64,000 nucleotides of DNA from Streptomyces atratus. Its GTDB lineage: Bacteria; Actinomycetota; Actinomycetes; Streptomycetales; Streptomycetaceae. Every line of letters begins with the position of its first letter. Positions within the stretch are counted from its first letter, which is position 1. The notes under the pieces are model-generated. The model had not been told where the DNA came from, did not search any database, and saw nothing but the letters and a program-made list of their open reading frames with translations. Shown piece after piece: positions 46,459 through 54,878 of the stretch. The translations under genes and the position numbers were made by a program. The stretch spans positions 1 through 64,000 of the forward strand of contig NZ_FPJO01000028.1 of NCBI RefSeq assembly GCF_900119365.1, read 5' to 3'.

Positions 46459-46956
46459 TCAGATACTTCCGGGGTCGGGGTGGGGGAAGGCGCACAGCAC
46501 CGTTCCCAGTACGCGTTCCACCGGAAAGTAACCCACCAGACGGGAGTCGAAGCCGTTCTCCGGGTTGTCGCCGAGCAGCACCACAGCCCCCGGCGGCACA
46601 CAGCCCCCGGGGGCTGTGCGCAGGATGGCGGGCAGATGGTGCGGGACCGGGTCGCCAGATGTGGCTACGGCCCGTTTGATGAGCCATTCCCGCTGCGCCT
46701 GGCCGGCGCCGCCTCTACCGCGCGGTAGAGGCGGCGCCGGCCAGGCGCCCTGCGGGGTAGGACGTTCCACCACGACGACCTGCCCTGCCGAGACGTTGCG
46801 GGTGCGACGTACGAGCACGCGGTCGCCGTGCTCGTACGTCGGTTCCATGCTGCTTCCCTGGATGGTGACCGCGGTCAGGCCTCGGCGGAGAGCCGCGGGC
46901 ACGACCAGACAGGCGCCCACGGCGATGCCCCCGGCCGCCAGCAGACCTCTGCTCAC
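46459..46956 (-). CDS. S26-family signal peptidase of the peptide cluster
   Basis: A 165-residue type I signal peptidase-like protein. An N-terminal membrane segment (LLAAGGIAVGACLVVPAAL) is followed by IQGSSMEPTYEHGDRVLV with the nucleophile Ser, EWLIKRAVATSGDPV with the general-base Lys, and VVLLGDNPENGFDSRLVGY. It is last in a minus-strand run with an ABC exporter, redox genes and a Cys-rich precursor, so it may remove the precursor leader (inference). A perfect 54-bp palindrome lies between the Ser and Lys regions and codes the linker PAPPLPRGRGGAGQAQ. Confidence 0.85.
   Translation of the reverse strand: MSRGLLAAGGIAVGACLVVPAALRRGLTAVTIQGSSMEPTYEHGDRVLVRRTRNVSAGQVVVVERPTPQGAWPAPPLPRGRGGAGQAQREWLIKRAVATSGDPVPHHLPAILRTAPGGCVPPGAVVLLGDNPENGFDSRLVGYFPVERVLGTVLCAFPHPDPGSI
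46695..46748. repeat. Perfect 54-bp palindrome inside the S26 gene
   Basis: Two 27-bp arms with no loop, centred at 46721/46722; the arm begins GCGCCTGGCCGGCGCCGCC and reaches CTACCGC. It is coding sequence, yet exact base symmetry is kept over the full length. Confidence 0.9.
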
Positions 46957-46980
46957 TATGTGCCTCCTGCCTCGTGATGG

Positions 46981-48873
46981 TTACGTTGCATTGTCCCGGT
47001 AGCCGGATGCCTGGAGGGCGAAGAGCCGGGCGTACTCGCCCCCCATCGCCGTCAGCGAGGCGTGATCGCCCTGCTCCAGGATTCGCCCGTCCGCGAGCAC
47101 GGCGATCATGTCGGCGTCGCGCACCGCGCCGAGCCGATGGGAGATCAGCAGACTGGTCCGCCCGGCGCGGTACTGGGTGAGCGAGGAGTGGATTTCGGCC
47201 TCAGCCTCGGCGTCCAGGCCTGCGGACGGCTCGTCGAGGATCATGAGGTCGCGCTGATCGCGTAAGAAGGCCCTGGCCAGGGCGAGCCGTTGCCACTGAC
47301 CACCCGAGAGTTCGAGGCCGGTCTGCGGGGTGCCCTTCTCACCGTCCGCGCTCAAGCTCGTGTCCCTGTCCATGTCCATGAAGAACATCCGGGACAGCAG
47401 GGTGTCGTATCCGCGGGGCAGCTCAGTCAACCGGTCGTGCAAGTCGGCGCGGCGCGCGGCGGTATGGATGCGTTCGCGGTCGTCGAGTGAGGACAGGTCC
47501 CCCAAGGCGATGTTCTCGGCGGCCGTCATGTCGTACTCCATGTAGTCCTGGAAGACGGCACCGATACGGTGGCGCAGATCGGCCGGATCGATCTCGCGCA
47601 GATCCGTCCCGTCCCACAAGATCGCTCCGCGTGTGGGGTCGTAGTACCGGCACAGCAGTTTGATCAGAGTGGACTTGCCCGCTCCGTTCAGCCCGATGAG
47701 CGCCAGCGCCTTCCCGTACGGGACACGAAGGGTGACGCCCCGGAGGATCCAGGCGTGCTCGGGCGAGTACCGGAACCAGACGTCCCGGAATTCGATGGCG
47801 TCGCGGAGCGGTGGCAGGGGGCGAGGGTTCGGAGCCACGGGGAGATCGGGCGGGCAGCGGATGACGGACAGATAGTGGTCGAACATCAGCAGCGACTGGT
47901 GGGTACGGGCGATCTCCAGGGCGAGTACGGCGACGGCGCCTTGGATGCCGGCCACAGCCGCCACGAAGATCGCTACATCGCCGACCGAGAGCCCTCCGGA
48001 CTGGGTGGCGGACACCGCCCACAGCAGTCCGCCCCCTGCCACCAGCGCGGCGAAGCCTCCGAGACCCGACTGGACCATGGCCTCCCTGCGGTCCATGGTC
48101 CGCAGGGAGGCGTTGACGGTGCGACGGTCGGCCAGCATCCGACCGCGAAGGAACGTACCGATGCCGAACAGCCGTATCTCCTTGGCCGCTTCCACGCTGG
48201 TGAGCAGCTGGCTGTAGAAGAGCTCGCGCCGTTCGACGGGGCCGAGGTCCCAGTACATACGGGCCCGGCGCCGGGACAGCGCGAGTTCGGCTGCCAGCGT
48301 CGGTACCCCGGCCAGGAGGACCAGGCCGGTCATCATCGGGCTGAGCAGCAGCAGGGAGGCGAGGAACCCGGTGATGGTGACCACCGCTTGGAAGAGACCG
48401 AGGGTGCCGTCCACCACCTGACCAGGTCCCGACCCTCCCGCGTCACGGGCGAGCCGCACCCGGTCCAGGAAGCGTGGGTCCTCGAACTGGGCGAGGCCAA
48501 CCAGCCGGTCCACGGCGCCGAACAGGCGGTCCTGGGCGAGGAGTCCCACCGCGCGGTTGAACTCGGCGCGCAGGTACTGCGTCAGCTGGGGCAGCACGGC
48601 GGCGACGAGTCCGGCGGCGCCCAGACTGGCGGCCAGGGGGAGCAGGGTGGCCGTCCGCGCTCCGGCGGCCACATCGTCGAGTACGAGTTTGGTGAGCCAG
48701 GCGATCACCACGGGCTGAGCGCCACCGACGAGCGCCACCACGACGTGCAGCGCCAGGGTCGTAGGGGCCGCTCTGACAGCGAGTGCTCCGGCGGCCACCC
48801 CCCGCGCGACCGATGAGCGGAGCCGGGTGCCGGGCCAGGCGGCACCGTTGCCGTAGCGGATGTCGTGACTCAT
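46981..48873 (-). CDS. ABC transporter, fused permease and ATPase
   Basis: A 630-residue half-transporter. Residues 40-330 hold about six membrane helices; the ATPase has Walker A GLNGAGKSTLIKLL (about residue 394), signature LELSGGQWQRLALARAF, Walker B DLMILDEPSAGLDAE and the switch His in LLISHRLGAV. The order and lack of a peptidase domain fit lantibiotic/peptide exporters that rely on a separate protease. ATG overlaps the stop of the thioredoxin-like gene. Probable exporter of the Cys-rich peptide (inference). Confidence 0.88.
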   Translation of the reverse strand: MSHDIRYGNGAAWPGTRLRSSVARGVAAGALAVRAAPTTLALHVVVALVGGAQPVVIAWLTKLVLDDVAAGARTATLLPLAASLGAAGLVAAVLPQLTQYLRAEFNRAVGLLAQDRLFGAVDRLVGLAQFEDPRFLDRVRLARDAGGSGPGQVVDGTLGLFQAVVTITGFLASLLLLSPMMTGLVLLAGVPTLAAELALSRRRARMYWDLGPVERRELFYSQLLTSVEAAKEIRLFGIGTFLRGRMLADRRTVNASLRTMDRREAMVQSGLGGFAALVAGGGLLWAVSATQSGGLSVGDVAIFVAAVAGIQGAVAVLALEIARTHQSLLMFDHYLSVIRCPPDLPVAPNPRPLPPLRDAIEFRDVWFRYSPEHAWILRGVTLRVPYGKALALIGLNGAGKSTLIKLLCRYYDPTRGAILWDGTDLREIDPADLRHRIGAVFQDYMEYDMTAAENIALGDLSSLDDRERIHTAARRADLHDRLTELPRGYDTLLSRMFFMDMDRDTSLSADGEKGTPQTGLELSGGQWQRLALARAFLRDQRDLMILDEPSAGLDAEAEAEIHSSLTQYRAGRTSLLISHRLGAVRDADMIAVLADGRILEQGDHASLTAMGGEYARLFALQASGYRDNAT

Positions 48874-49505
48874 GCGCCGACGGGGGCTGACCGGTCGAGT
48901 CGCACGTCGTCGGAGGTGATGACGCACCGTCCGGTGCCGGCTCCGATGCCGGTGCCGGCTCCGATGCCGGTGCCGGCTCCGATGCCGGGGCTGGCTCCGG
49001 GTGCCGGTGCCATCCGGAGCACCGTCGGGAAGGCGGATGTCCGGAACGCCCTGCCGAGTGGGCCGCCGGGCTGCTCCACGAACACCCGGGCCACCGGGGC
49101 GAGTTCGGATACGAAGGGGGTGCACTCCTCGGCGTCGCCGACGACGACGGCCCAGGCCAGGTCACGGCTGAGTGCGGAGGCCCTGATGTGCTGGACGAGC
49201 CGGGGCACCTCGTCCTGGCACGGTGCGCATCCGGGCGAGAAGAAGGCCACCAGAGTCTCGCTGGTGACGGTGTCCTGGCTCACCGGTTCGCCGTCCGCAG
49301 AGGTCGCCGAGAACGGGCCCACCTCCTCGCCCACGGCGATTGCCCCTGGGGCCGGGCCGGGTCCTGGCTCGTACCCGGCGTCGGGCCGAGCACTCGCCAG
49401 CAGGGCCGTGTGCTCGCGCAGCCGCTTCACCACCCCCACCGTGAGGGCGAGGTCCAGTGTGCACAGCAGCCCCACGAGCACGACTGCGGCCACGAGGAAA
49501 GACAT
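48870..49505 (-). CDS. Membrane-anchored thioredoxin-like (TlpA-type) protein
   Basis: A 211-residue protein. An N-terminal membrane anchor (AAVVLVGLLCTLDLALTVGV), a linker, GEEVGPFSATSADGEPVSQD, then FFSPGCAPCQDEVPRLVQH with a CAPC active site and the cis-Pro region FRTSAFPTVLRM. Near the end three 18-bp tandem repeats code GIGAGT units. TlpA-type proteins act outside the membrane on disulfides. With MauE next to it, it may oxidise or isomerise the Cys-rich peptide. Confidence 0.8.
   Translation of the reverse strand: MSFLVAAVVLVGLLCTLDLALTVGVVKRLREHTALLASARPDAGYEPGPGPAPGAIAVGEEVGPFSATSADGEPVSQDTVTSETLVAFFSPGCAPCQDEVPRLVQHIRASALSRDLAWAVVVGDAEECTPFVSELAPVARVFVEQPGGPLGRAFRTSAFPTVLRMAPAPGASPGIGAGTGIGAGTGIGAGTGRCVITSDDVRLDRSAPVGA
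48945..48998. repeat. 18-bp tandem repeat, about three copies, in TlpA-like gene
   Basis: Unit GGCTCCGATGCCGGTGCC on the + strand; in frame, coding Gly-Ile-Gly-Ala-Gly-Thr on the minus strand. Likely length-variable. Confidence 0.75.
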
Positions 49506-49540
49506 GCCAACTCCCTTGGATTCATTGGTATGTGCTCAGG

Positions 49541-50068
49541 TCAGGCGGGGCGGAACAGCTCCACGATGTCATCGAGCGCCATGATCACCGCGGCCACCAG
49601 CAGGCCGCACAGAGCCGCCGTGACGGCAGCTTCCACGCGCACCTCCCCGCCGACCGGTGCGCTCATCGCGCCGGTGACCGCGAGGACCCCCAGCACGCTG
49701 TTCCGTACGACATGCCGGGCACCGAGCGGAGCGGACGAAGCCCCGAAGCAGCGGCAGGAGGCGCTTACTCCGCGATGCCGGGCCAGGGCGATGGCGAGCG
49801 CGAAGCCGCCCACGAGGGCGGCGGCGCCGAGGAGCCCGCAGACCCCGGTCGCAGTGGATGGCGCCGCGACCAGCGAGCTCACGAGGAGCTCGCCGGCCAC
49901 GACGCCTGCCGCGACTGGGCGAACCAGCACCGGCGGCAGTACCCGCATGCTGCGCACCGACGCCACGAAGGCGTCATACGCCTGCCGTCCCTTCGCCTTG
50001 CTGAGGAACGAGGTGAGGAACACCGTCCCGATCAGTGTGCGGACCGCGACTTCCAGATACTGCTGCAT
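49541..50068 (-). CDS. MauE/DoxX-type redox membrane protein
   Basis: A 175-residue protein with four membrane helices (RTLIGTVFLTSFLSKAKG at the start, then AGVVAGELLVSSLVAAP, AALVGGFALAIALAR and TAALCGLLVAAVIMALDD). Between helices 3 and 4 SASCRCFGASS carries the CxCFG motif of MauE-like proteins. MauE is needed for disulfide formation in methylamine dehydrogenase, and MauE/TlpA pairs deliver redox equivalents across the membrane. It lies between the precursor and the thioredoxin-like gene. Confidence 0.85.
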   Translation of the reverse strand: MQQYLEVAVRTLIGTVFLTSFLSKAKGRQAYDAFVASVRSMRVLPPVLVRPVAAGVVAGELLVSSLVAAPSTATGVCGLLGAAALVGGFALAIALARHRGVSASCRCFGASSAPLGARHVVRNSVLGVLAVTGAMSAPVGGEVRVEAAVTAALCGLLVAAVIMALDDIVELFRPA

Positions 50069-50087
50069 GAGATGGTCTGCCCTGCGG

Positions 50088-50309
50088 TCAGCGGCAGTTG
50101 GAGCAGCTGTGGAACTTCCAGGCGGTGGTGGACCCGCTGGAACAGGCGGTGCGGGTCTGCCACCAGGTGTGGTCGGTGGCGTTGCACCCGCTCGTACCGA
50201 TGACGCACTTCCACTCGGTCCAGCAGTCCTGGGCCGCCGCGGAAGCGTCGATCCGGGGTACGAAGCGCTCCAGGACGTTGGATCCCAGTGCTTCGATCAT
50301 CTTGAACAC
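50088..50309 (-). CDS. Cys-rich precursor peptide (putative disulfide-stabilised bacteriocin)
   Basis: A 73-residue peptide from GTG 50309, preceded by AAGGAG seven bases away. The leader-like part is FKMIEALGSNVLERFVPRID-ASA; a short-side-chain site follows at residues 22-26. The core has six cysteines at 29, 35, 42, 56, 69 and 72, five tryptophans, and many Ser/Thr (CWTEWKCVIGTSGC, TACSSGSTTAWKFHSCSNC). An even number of Cys, absence of lanthipeptide or radical-SAM enzymes nearby and presence of two redox genes argue for disulfides rather than thioether rings. It is loosely like fulvocin C-type bacteriocins. Product and activity are inferred. Confidence 0.75.
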   Translation of the reverse strand: MFKMIEALGSNVLERFVPRIDASAAAQDCWTEWKCVIGTSGCNATDHTWWQTRTACSSGSTTAWKFHSCSNCR

Positions 50310-50515
50310 GTCGGACTCCTTCTCTCGGTCGTTCTCCAGGTGGATCTACGCGGTGCAGCCGCTCGCCCTCCGCTCTCGGAGCGTCAGGGGAGAGTGCCTG
50401 GCCTTTCGGCCGTTGGAGATACTGGTCAGCGCATGTTGGGCAAACCTTGCGAGGAACTTGAATTCACAGGTCGGTCCCACTGTCTCGACAGCGGTTCTTC
50501 GGCCCAGGGGGAAGG
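50310..50515. promoter_or_regulatory. Divergent promoter region, precursor and SARP genes
   Basis: The 206-base gap between the divergent GTG starts should hold both promoters and the SARP binding repeats. C/T-rich heptamer-like repeats (TTCTCTCGG, TTCTCCAGG) occur near 50320-50340, but I could not fix a consensus. Confidence 0.45.
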
Positions 50516-53326
50516 GTGTTCGTGGACTTCGTTCTGCTCGGAGGCATCGAGGCGTATGTCGGTGGTGCTGCGGTCGACTTGGGCCATGTCCGTCAGCGGT
50601 CGGTGCTGGCGGGGCTGCTGGTCGATGCCAATGCTCCGGTTCCGACCGCCAGGCTCGTGGACCGGGTGTGGGGGGACTGTCCTCCGCAACGGGCCCACGC
50701 CACGCTCTACAGCTACGTGTCCCGCCTGCGCCTGGCCTTGGCCACGGCGGCCGAGAAGGTGCACATCACACGGCAATCGGGCTCCTACGTCCTGGCGGTC
50801 GATCCGTCCGCCGTGGACCTGCACCGCTTTCGCGGCCTGGTCGGGCAGGCCCGCACTGCCGACGACGGCCACGCCGCGGTGCTGTTCGCACAAGCGCTCG
50901 CACTGTGGCGCGGCGATGCCTTCGGTGATCTGGACACTCCTTGGTTCAACGTCCTGCGCGAGTCGTGGCACCGAGAGAGAACCGCAGCCGAACTGGACCT
51001 GACCGATCTCCGGCTACGGCTCGGTCGGCACGCCGAGCTGTTGGCCGCGCTTCCCGCACGCGCCGAGCAGCACCCGCTGGACGAGCGTCTGGCGGGGCAG
51101 CTCATGCTGGCCCTGTACCGCAGCGGCCGCCGGTCGGATGCCCTGGCCCACTACCAGAACATTCAGCACCGATTATCGGAGGAACTCGGAACCGACCCTG
51201 GCCCGGAATTACAACGACTGCACCAGCAGATTCTCACCACGGACGCCGCACTGGCCGTCCGCCCTGCCACTGGCACAACCGCGCAATTGGGAACGGCCAT
51301 GGTGCCGCGCCAATTGCCGCCTCCGCCCGGACACTTCATCGGCCGGGCCCGCGAGATCGCGGAACTCGACAAGGCGCTCAACGCGGGCGGTGCTCCAGGT
51401 GGCACCGTGGTGATCTCGACGATCGGCGGGATCGGCGGAATCGGCAAGACCTGGCTCGCCGGTCATTGGGCCCATCACAACGCCGCGGCGTTCCCCGACG
51501 GGCAACTCCACGCCGATCTTCGAGGCTTCTCCCCATTGGGAGACCCCGCCTCTCCGGCAGAAGTGGTGCAGAACTTTCTCCACGCCCTCGGGCTCGCCCC
51601 CACAGAGATGCCGGTCGACTTACCGGGCCGAGTGGCGATGTACCGCAGCCTGATCGCGGACAGGCGGATGCTGATCGTGCTGGACGACGCCCGCGACACC
51701 GCCCAGGTCCTTCCCCTGTTACCGGGAACTCCTTCCTGCACGATGCTGATCACCAGCCGTCGTGGACTCACCGGACTGATCACCGCGCACGGGGCCCGTC
51801 CTCTCGCCCTGGACGTGGTGTCCGAGGCGGAGGCCCGGGAGATGCTGGTTCATCGCCTTGGTTCCGAACGGGTTACGGAGGAACCAAAGGCGGTGGCCAC
51901 GCTCCTGGATTACTGCGCGGGTCTGCCCCTGGCCATCGGCGTAATGTCTGCCCGGGCGGGCATTCATCCCACTTTTCCGCTGGCCGCGCTTGCTGAGGAA
52001 CTCCATGACAGATCCGCCCGGCTGGACGCCTTCGGCACCGACGATCCCACAGCCGACCTGCGGGCCGTGCTGTCCTCCTCCTACGACGCCCTGGACACAG
52101 CGACAGCGCGGGTGTTCGGACTGCTCGGCCAGTCGCTCGGCCCGGACATCAGTCTGGCCGCGGCGTCGGCCCTGACCGCACTGCCCGTCCCGGAAGTGCG
52201 GTCGCACCTGCGCGGGCTGGAAGGGGCGCATCTGATCCAGGAGATCCGCCCGGGCCGCTACCGCATGCACGACCTCGTACGGCTCTATGCGGCAGAGCGC
52301 GCGACACAGGATCAGCGCAGGGAAGCTCTGGAGTCCGCGCTGCGCGGGTTGGTGGACTTCTACGCCGACACGGCACACGACGGCGACCGATTGTTGTCGC
52401 CGCTGCGAACCCCGTTCGGGCCGGACCTACCAGACGTCACGCGAGGCGCCCTCCCACTCCGGGACATCGAAACCGCAATGCGCTGGTTCGAAGCCGAACA
52501 CCTCTGCTTGCTCGACGCGCACCGCTTCGCCATGGCGCAGGGCCACTACCGGCAGGCATGGCAGTTGGCTTGGTCCCTAGATACCTTTCACTGGCGGCAG
52601 GGGAACCTGGACGACCGCACTGCGATGCTGCGGGCCACGCTCGCCGCCGAGGAGAGCATGCGGGACCAGACACAGCGTGCACTGGCTCACCGGCTTCTCG
52701 GGCGCGCCCATGCCTCTCAGGGCCGGCACGCCGCGGCTCTGGAACACCTGCGTGTGGCTCTCACGCTGTTCGAGGAAGCCGATCAGGCGGCGGGAAAGGC
52801 ACAGACACATCTCAACCTCGCCCTGGCCTGGGAGAAGCACGGCGACGACCGACAGGCGCTGGCGCACGCGATCCAGAACCTGCGCATCCGCAGGACACTC
52901 GACAGTCCTCCCCGGGAAGCCGAAGCGCTCAACGCGGTGGGCTGGTACCACGCCAGGCTGGGCCATCACCGGCAGTCCCGCAGCTACTGCGAGGAGGCGC
53001 TCGTCCTGTGCCGTCGGCACCACTTTCGCGAGGGGGAGGCATTCACTCTGGACAGTCTCGGCTACCTCGCCCACCGCACCAACGAACACGCCCTTGCACT
53101 CGAGCGCTACGATCAGGCCTTGACCCTGCGCCGGGAACTCGGTGACGCCTTTGAGGAGGCAGACACACTGGCAAAACTGGGGGATATCCGTGACTCCCTG
53201 GGCCAGCACGCCCAGGCCTGCGAGGCGTGGGAACAGGCCCGTTCCCTCTACCGATCCCAGCGGCGCCTCAGGCCGGCCTTCCAAGTCGAGGAGAAGCTGG
53301 CTCGCAGAGGGCGGTTCGTGAGTTGA
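50516..53326 (+). CDS. SARP-family regulator with NB-ARC and TPR domains (AfsR-like)
   Basis: A 936-residue protein. OmpR-type DNA-binding domain, residues 1-95 (RQRSVLAGLLVDANAPVPTA, LYSYVSRLRLALATA); BTAD helical domain to about 245 (HRFRGLVGQARTADDGHAAV, ALAHYQNIQHRLSEELGTDP); NB-ARC ATPase with Walker A GGIGGIGKTWLAGHW near residue 306 and MLIVLDDARDTAQV; TPR array from about 690 to the end. SARPs switch on antibiotic and peptide clusters in streptomycetes; the divergent Cys-rich peptide operon is the likely target. GTG 50516 has AGGGGGAAGG before it. Confidence 0.9.
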   Translation: MFVDFVLLGGIEAYVGGAAVDLGHVRQRSVLAGLLVDANAPVPTARLVDRVWGDCPPQRAHATLYSYVSRLRLALATAAEKVHITRQSGSYVLAVDPSAVDLHRFRGLVGQARTADDGHAAVLFAQALALWRGDAFGDLDTPWFNVLRESWHRERTAAELDLTDLRLRLGRHAELLAALPARAEQHPLDERLAGQLMLALYRSGRRSDALAHYQNIQHRLSEELGTDPGPELQRLHQQILTTDAALAVRPATGTTAQLGTAMVPRQLPPPPGHFIGRAREIAELDKALNAGGAPGGTVVISTIGGIGGIGKTWLAGHWAHHNAAAFPDGQLHADLRGFSPLGDPASPAEVVQNFLHALGLAPTEMPVDLPGRVAMYRSLIADRRMLIVLDDARDTAQVLPLLPGTPSCTMLITSRRGLTGLITAHGARPLALDVVSEAEAREMLVHRLGSERVTEEPKAVATLLDYCAGLPLAIGVMSARAGIHPTFPLAALAEELHDRSARLDAFGTDDPTADLRAVLSSSYDALDTATARVFGLLGQSLGPDISLAAASALTALPVPEVRSHLRGLEGAHLIQEIRPGRYRMHDLVRLYAAERATQDQRREALESALRGLVDFYADTAHDGDRLLSPLRTPFGPDLPDVTRGALPLRDIETAMRWFEAEHLCLLDAHRFAMAQGHYRQAWQLAWSLDTFHWRQGNLDDRTAMLRATLAAEESMRDQTQRALAHRLLGRAHASQGRHAAALEHLRVALTLFEEADQAAGKAQTHLNLALAWEKHGDDRQALAHAIQNLRIRRTLDSPPREAEALNAVGWYHARLGHHRQSRSYCEEALVLCRRHHFREGEAFTLDSLGYLAHRTNEHALALERYDQALTLRRELGDAFEEADTLAKLGDIRDSLGQHAQACEAWEQARSLYRSQRRLRPAFQVEEKLARRGRFVS

Positions 53327-53529
53327 TGTCCGTTGCACTCGGCGGTGACCTCGTCCGCGCTGGCCCGGTTCGCCGGACTCAGCGTCTTCCGCTTCCTGCC
53401 CCACGTGACCTGCTTGGACACCAGTTCACCAGCCCGGTCGGTGTCGCTCCCACCCTCTCCGCTTCGGCAATCAACGGGGAGTCGAGGGTTCTTACCAAGC
53501 CTGTCACCCAGTTTCGTTGGACTCGAACA
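53327..53529. other. No gene seen after SARP gene
   Basis: Short gap without supported coding or a clear hairpin. Confidence 0.3.
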
Positions 53530-53770
53530 CTCCGACGATCTGCGCCGCCATCTGGCCGTCGCCCAAGCCCAGGGCTGCCGGGGCCTGGGCTCTCTGCTGC
53601 TCAGCACGCCCGAGGACGAAATCGACGACTCTGCCGCCCGGCATCCTGGGTGCCGCGCAGATGGCCCTGTTCACGGGCCTGATGGCGGAATGGCTCACCG
53701 ACTCCGAGCATGCCCACGACGCGTCCGAGGTCGTCGCCGGCCTGCATTCCGTCATGGCTTCGTTGATCTC
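53530..53770 (+). pseudogene. TetR-type C-terminal fragment (tentative)
   Basis: LRRHLAVAQAQG, then in another frame ILGAAQMALFTGLMAEWLTD followed by ASEVVAGLHSVM, resembles the last helices of TetR-family regulators. Frames change at least once and no start is present. Confidence 0.35.
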
Positions 53771-53801
53771 TAGGAACAGCGTTTGTCGACTGGTTTCGGA
53801 G
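53754..53801 (+). repeat. 48-bp dispersed repeat, copy 1 (inverse at 62986-63033)
   Basis: Begins ATGGCTTCGTTGATCTC and matches the reverse complement of 62986-63033 at about 44 of 48 bases. Both lie at borders of mobile debris. Confidence 0.7.
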
Positions 53802-53965
53802 TCACTTGCTGATCAGTGGGGCCGTGCATGTCGACGAGAAGTGACGGCACAACTGGCTCAGTCCCGGAGACCCACCTTTCGGGCAAGTAGCCGGCGGGCG
53901 TGCCTCCGGGGCTCGGCGGCTGATTTCCGCCAGCACGTCGCCTTCTGCACTCCTACGCTGCGGCC

Positions 53966-54565
53966 ATGTCATACCGCTTCGCCGGCATCATCGACCGCTA
54001 TCTACTCTCCGGTTCCGAGTTCACCCACAGGCTGCGCGCGGTACGGGCCGAGCAGTGGACGGCACCCACCCCCTGCGCAGAGTGGGACGTACGCCACCTC
54101 GTCAACCACATGACCCGGGGAAACCTCAACTACGTCTCTCTGCTGGATGGTGGCTCGGCCGCCGACTTCCTCCGGCTCCGGGACGAGGACGCTCTGGGCA
54201 GCGATCCGGTGGGTGCCTACATCCGGTCGGTGCGGGAGTGCGCCGAGGCGTTCCGGAGGCCGGGCGTCCTCCAGCAGACTCTCGACTACCCTCTCGGCCC
54301 GGTGACCGGAGAACAGGCCCTCGCAGTCCGCACCACGGACGCGACCATTCACACCTGGGACCTGGCCCGAGCCGTCAACGCTCCCGAGAAGCTCGATCCG
54401 GAGCTCGTCGCCTGGATCGAAGAGCACCTCGCCAAAATCTACGCCGGCTTGGCGGAGTCACCCGTCTCCGCCGACACCACCCACCGCTTCTTCGCCGCGC
54501 CAGGGGCTCCACCCGTGGCCGGGGAGGCCCGCCAAGCCCGGTTGCTGCGTCTGTTCGGCCGCTGA
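53966..54565 (+). CDS. TIGR03086-type metal-binding protein (mycothiol-dependent maleylpyruvate isomerase fold)
   Basis: A 199-residue DinB-like protein: PTPCAEWDVRHLVNHMTRGN holds the conserved C-E-W and HxxxH region, and RTTDATIHTWDLARAV the third metal histidine. Members of this group (TIGR03086) are thiol-dependent transferase-like proteins with a divalent metal. Substrate unknown. Intact; no clear operon partner. Confidence 0.8.
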   Translation: MSYRFAGIIDRYLLSGSEFTHRLRAVRAEQWTAPTPCAEWDVRHLVNHMTRGNLNYVSLLDGGSAADFLRLRDEDALGSDPVGAYIRSVRECAEAFRRPGVLQQTLDYPLGPVTGEQALAVRTTDATIHTWDLARAVNAPEKLDPELVAWIEEHLAKIYAGLAESPVSADTTHRFFAAPGAPPVAGEARQARLLRLFGR

Positions 54566-54878
54566 GCGAAGGGCAAGGCGAGCTCGACCTTCGAAATCTG
54601 CGGCATGACCAGCGCCTTTCACCAAGAGCATCCCGATGCTGTCCTGGCAAGAGCCGCCATGCCTCCCAAACTCATCAGCATCACCTGACCGTGGTTCGGG
54701 GCGCCTTCCAAATCCATCGACAAGTGACGTCACTACTGCTCGATAAAGCCACCGACGGGTGTCCTTTGTCAGCGAAGACAGTCGACGGTGACCCTCTGAC
54801 CAGGGCGGACCATGTTCGTTGGCAAGGGCCTTGAGGCGGGCGTGCTGCTGTTGTTGCCCGCTGTTCGACTTGCCCCGG
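54566..54878. other. Mobile-element debris without genes
   Basis: Contains copy 2 of the dispersed repeat at 54680-54755. Minus-strand words such as VDGFGRRPEPRSGDADEF also appear at 40150-40260 (VHGFGRHPDPRSGDVHEF), reflecting the shared DNA. Confidence 0.45.
54680..54755 (+). repeat. Dispersed repeat, copy 2
   Basis: Begins CATCACCTGACCGTGG; same orientation as 40150-40222, about three quarters identical. Confidence 0.55.

Noticed and set aside
50088..50309. Lanthipeptide or other RiPP with thioether rings
   Set aside because: No LanB/C/M, YcaO, radical-SAM or P450 gene in the block; redox partners favour disulfides.
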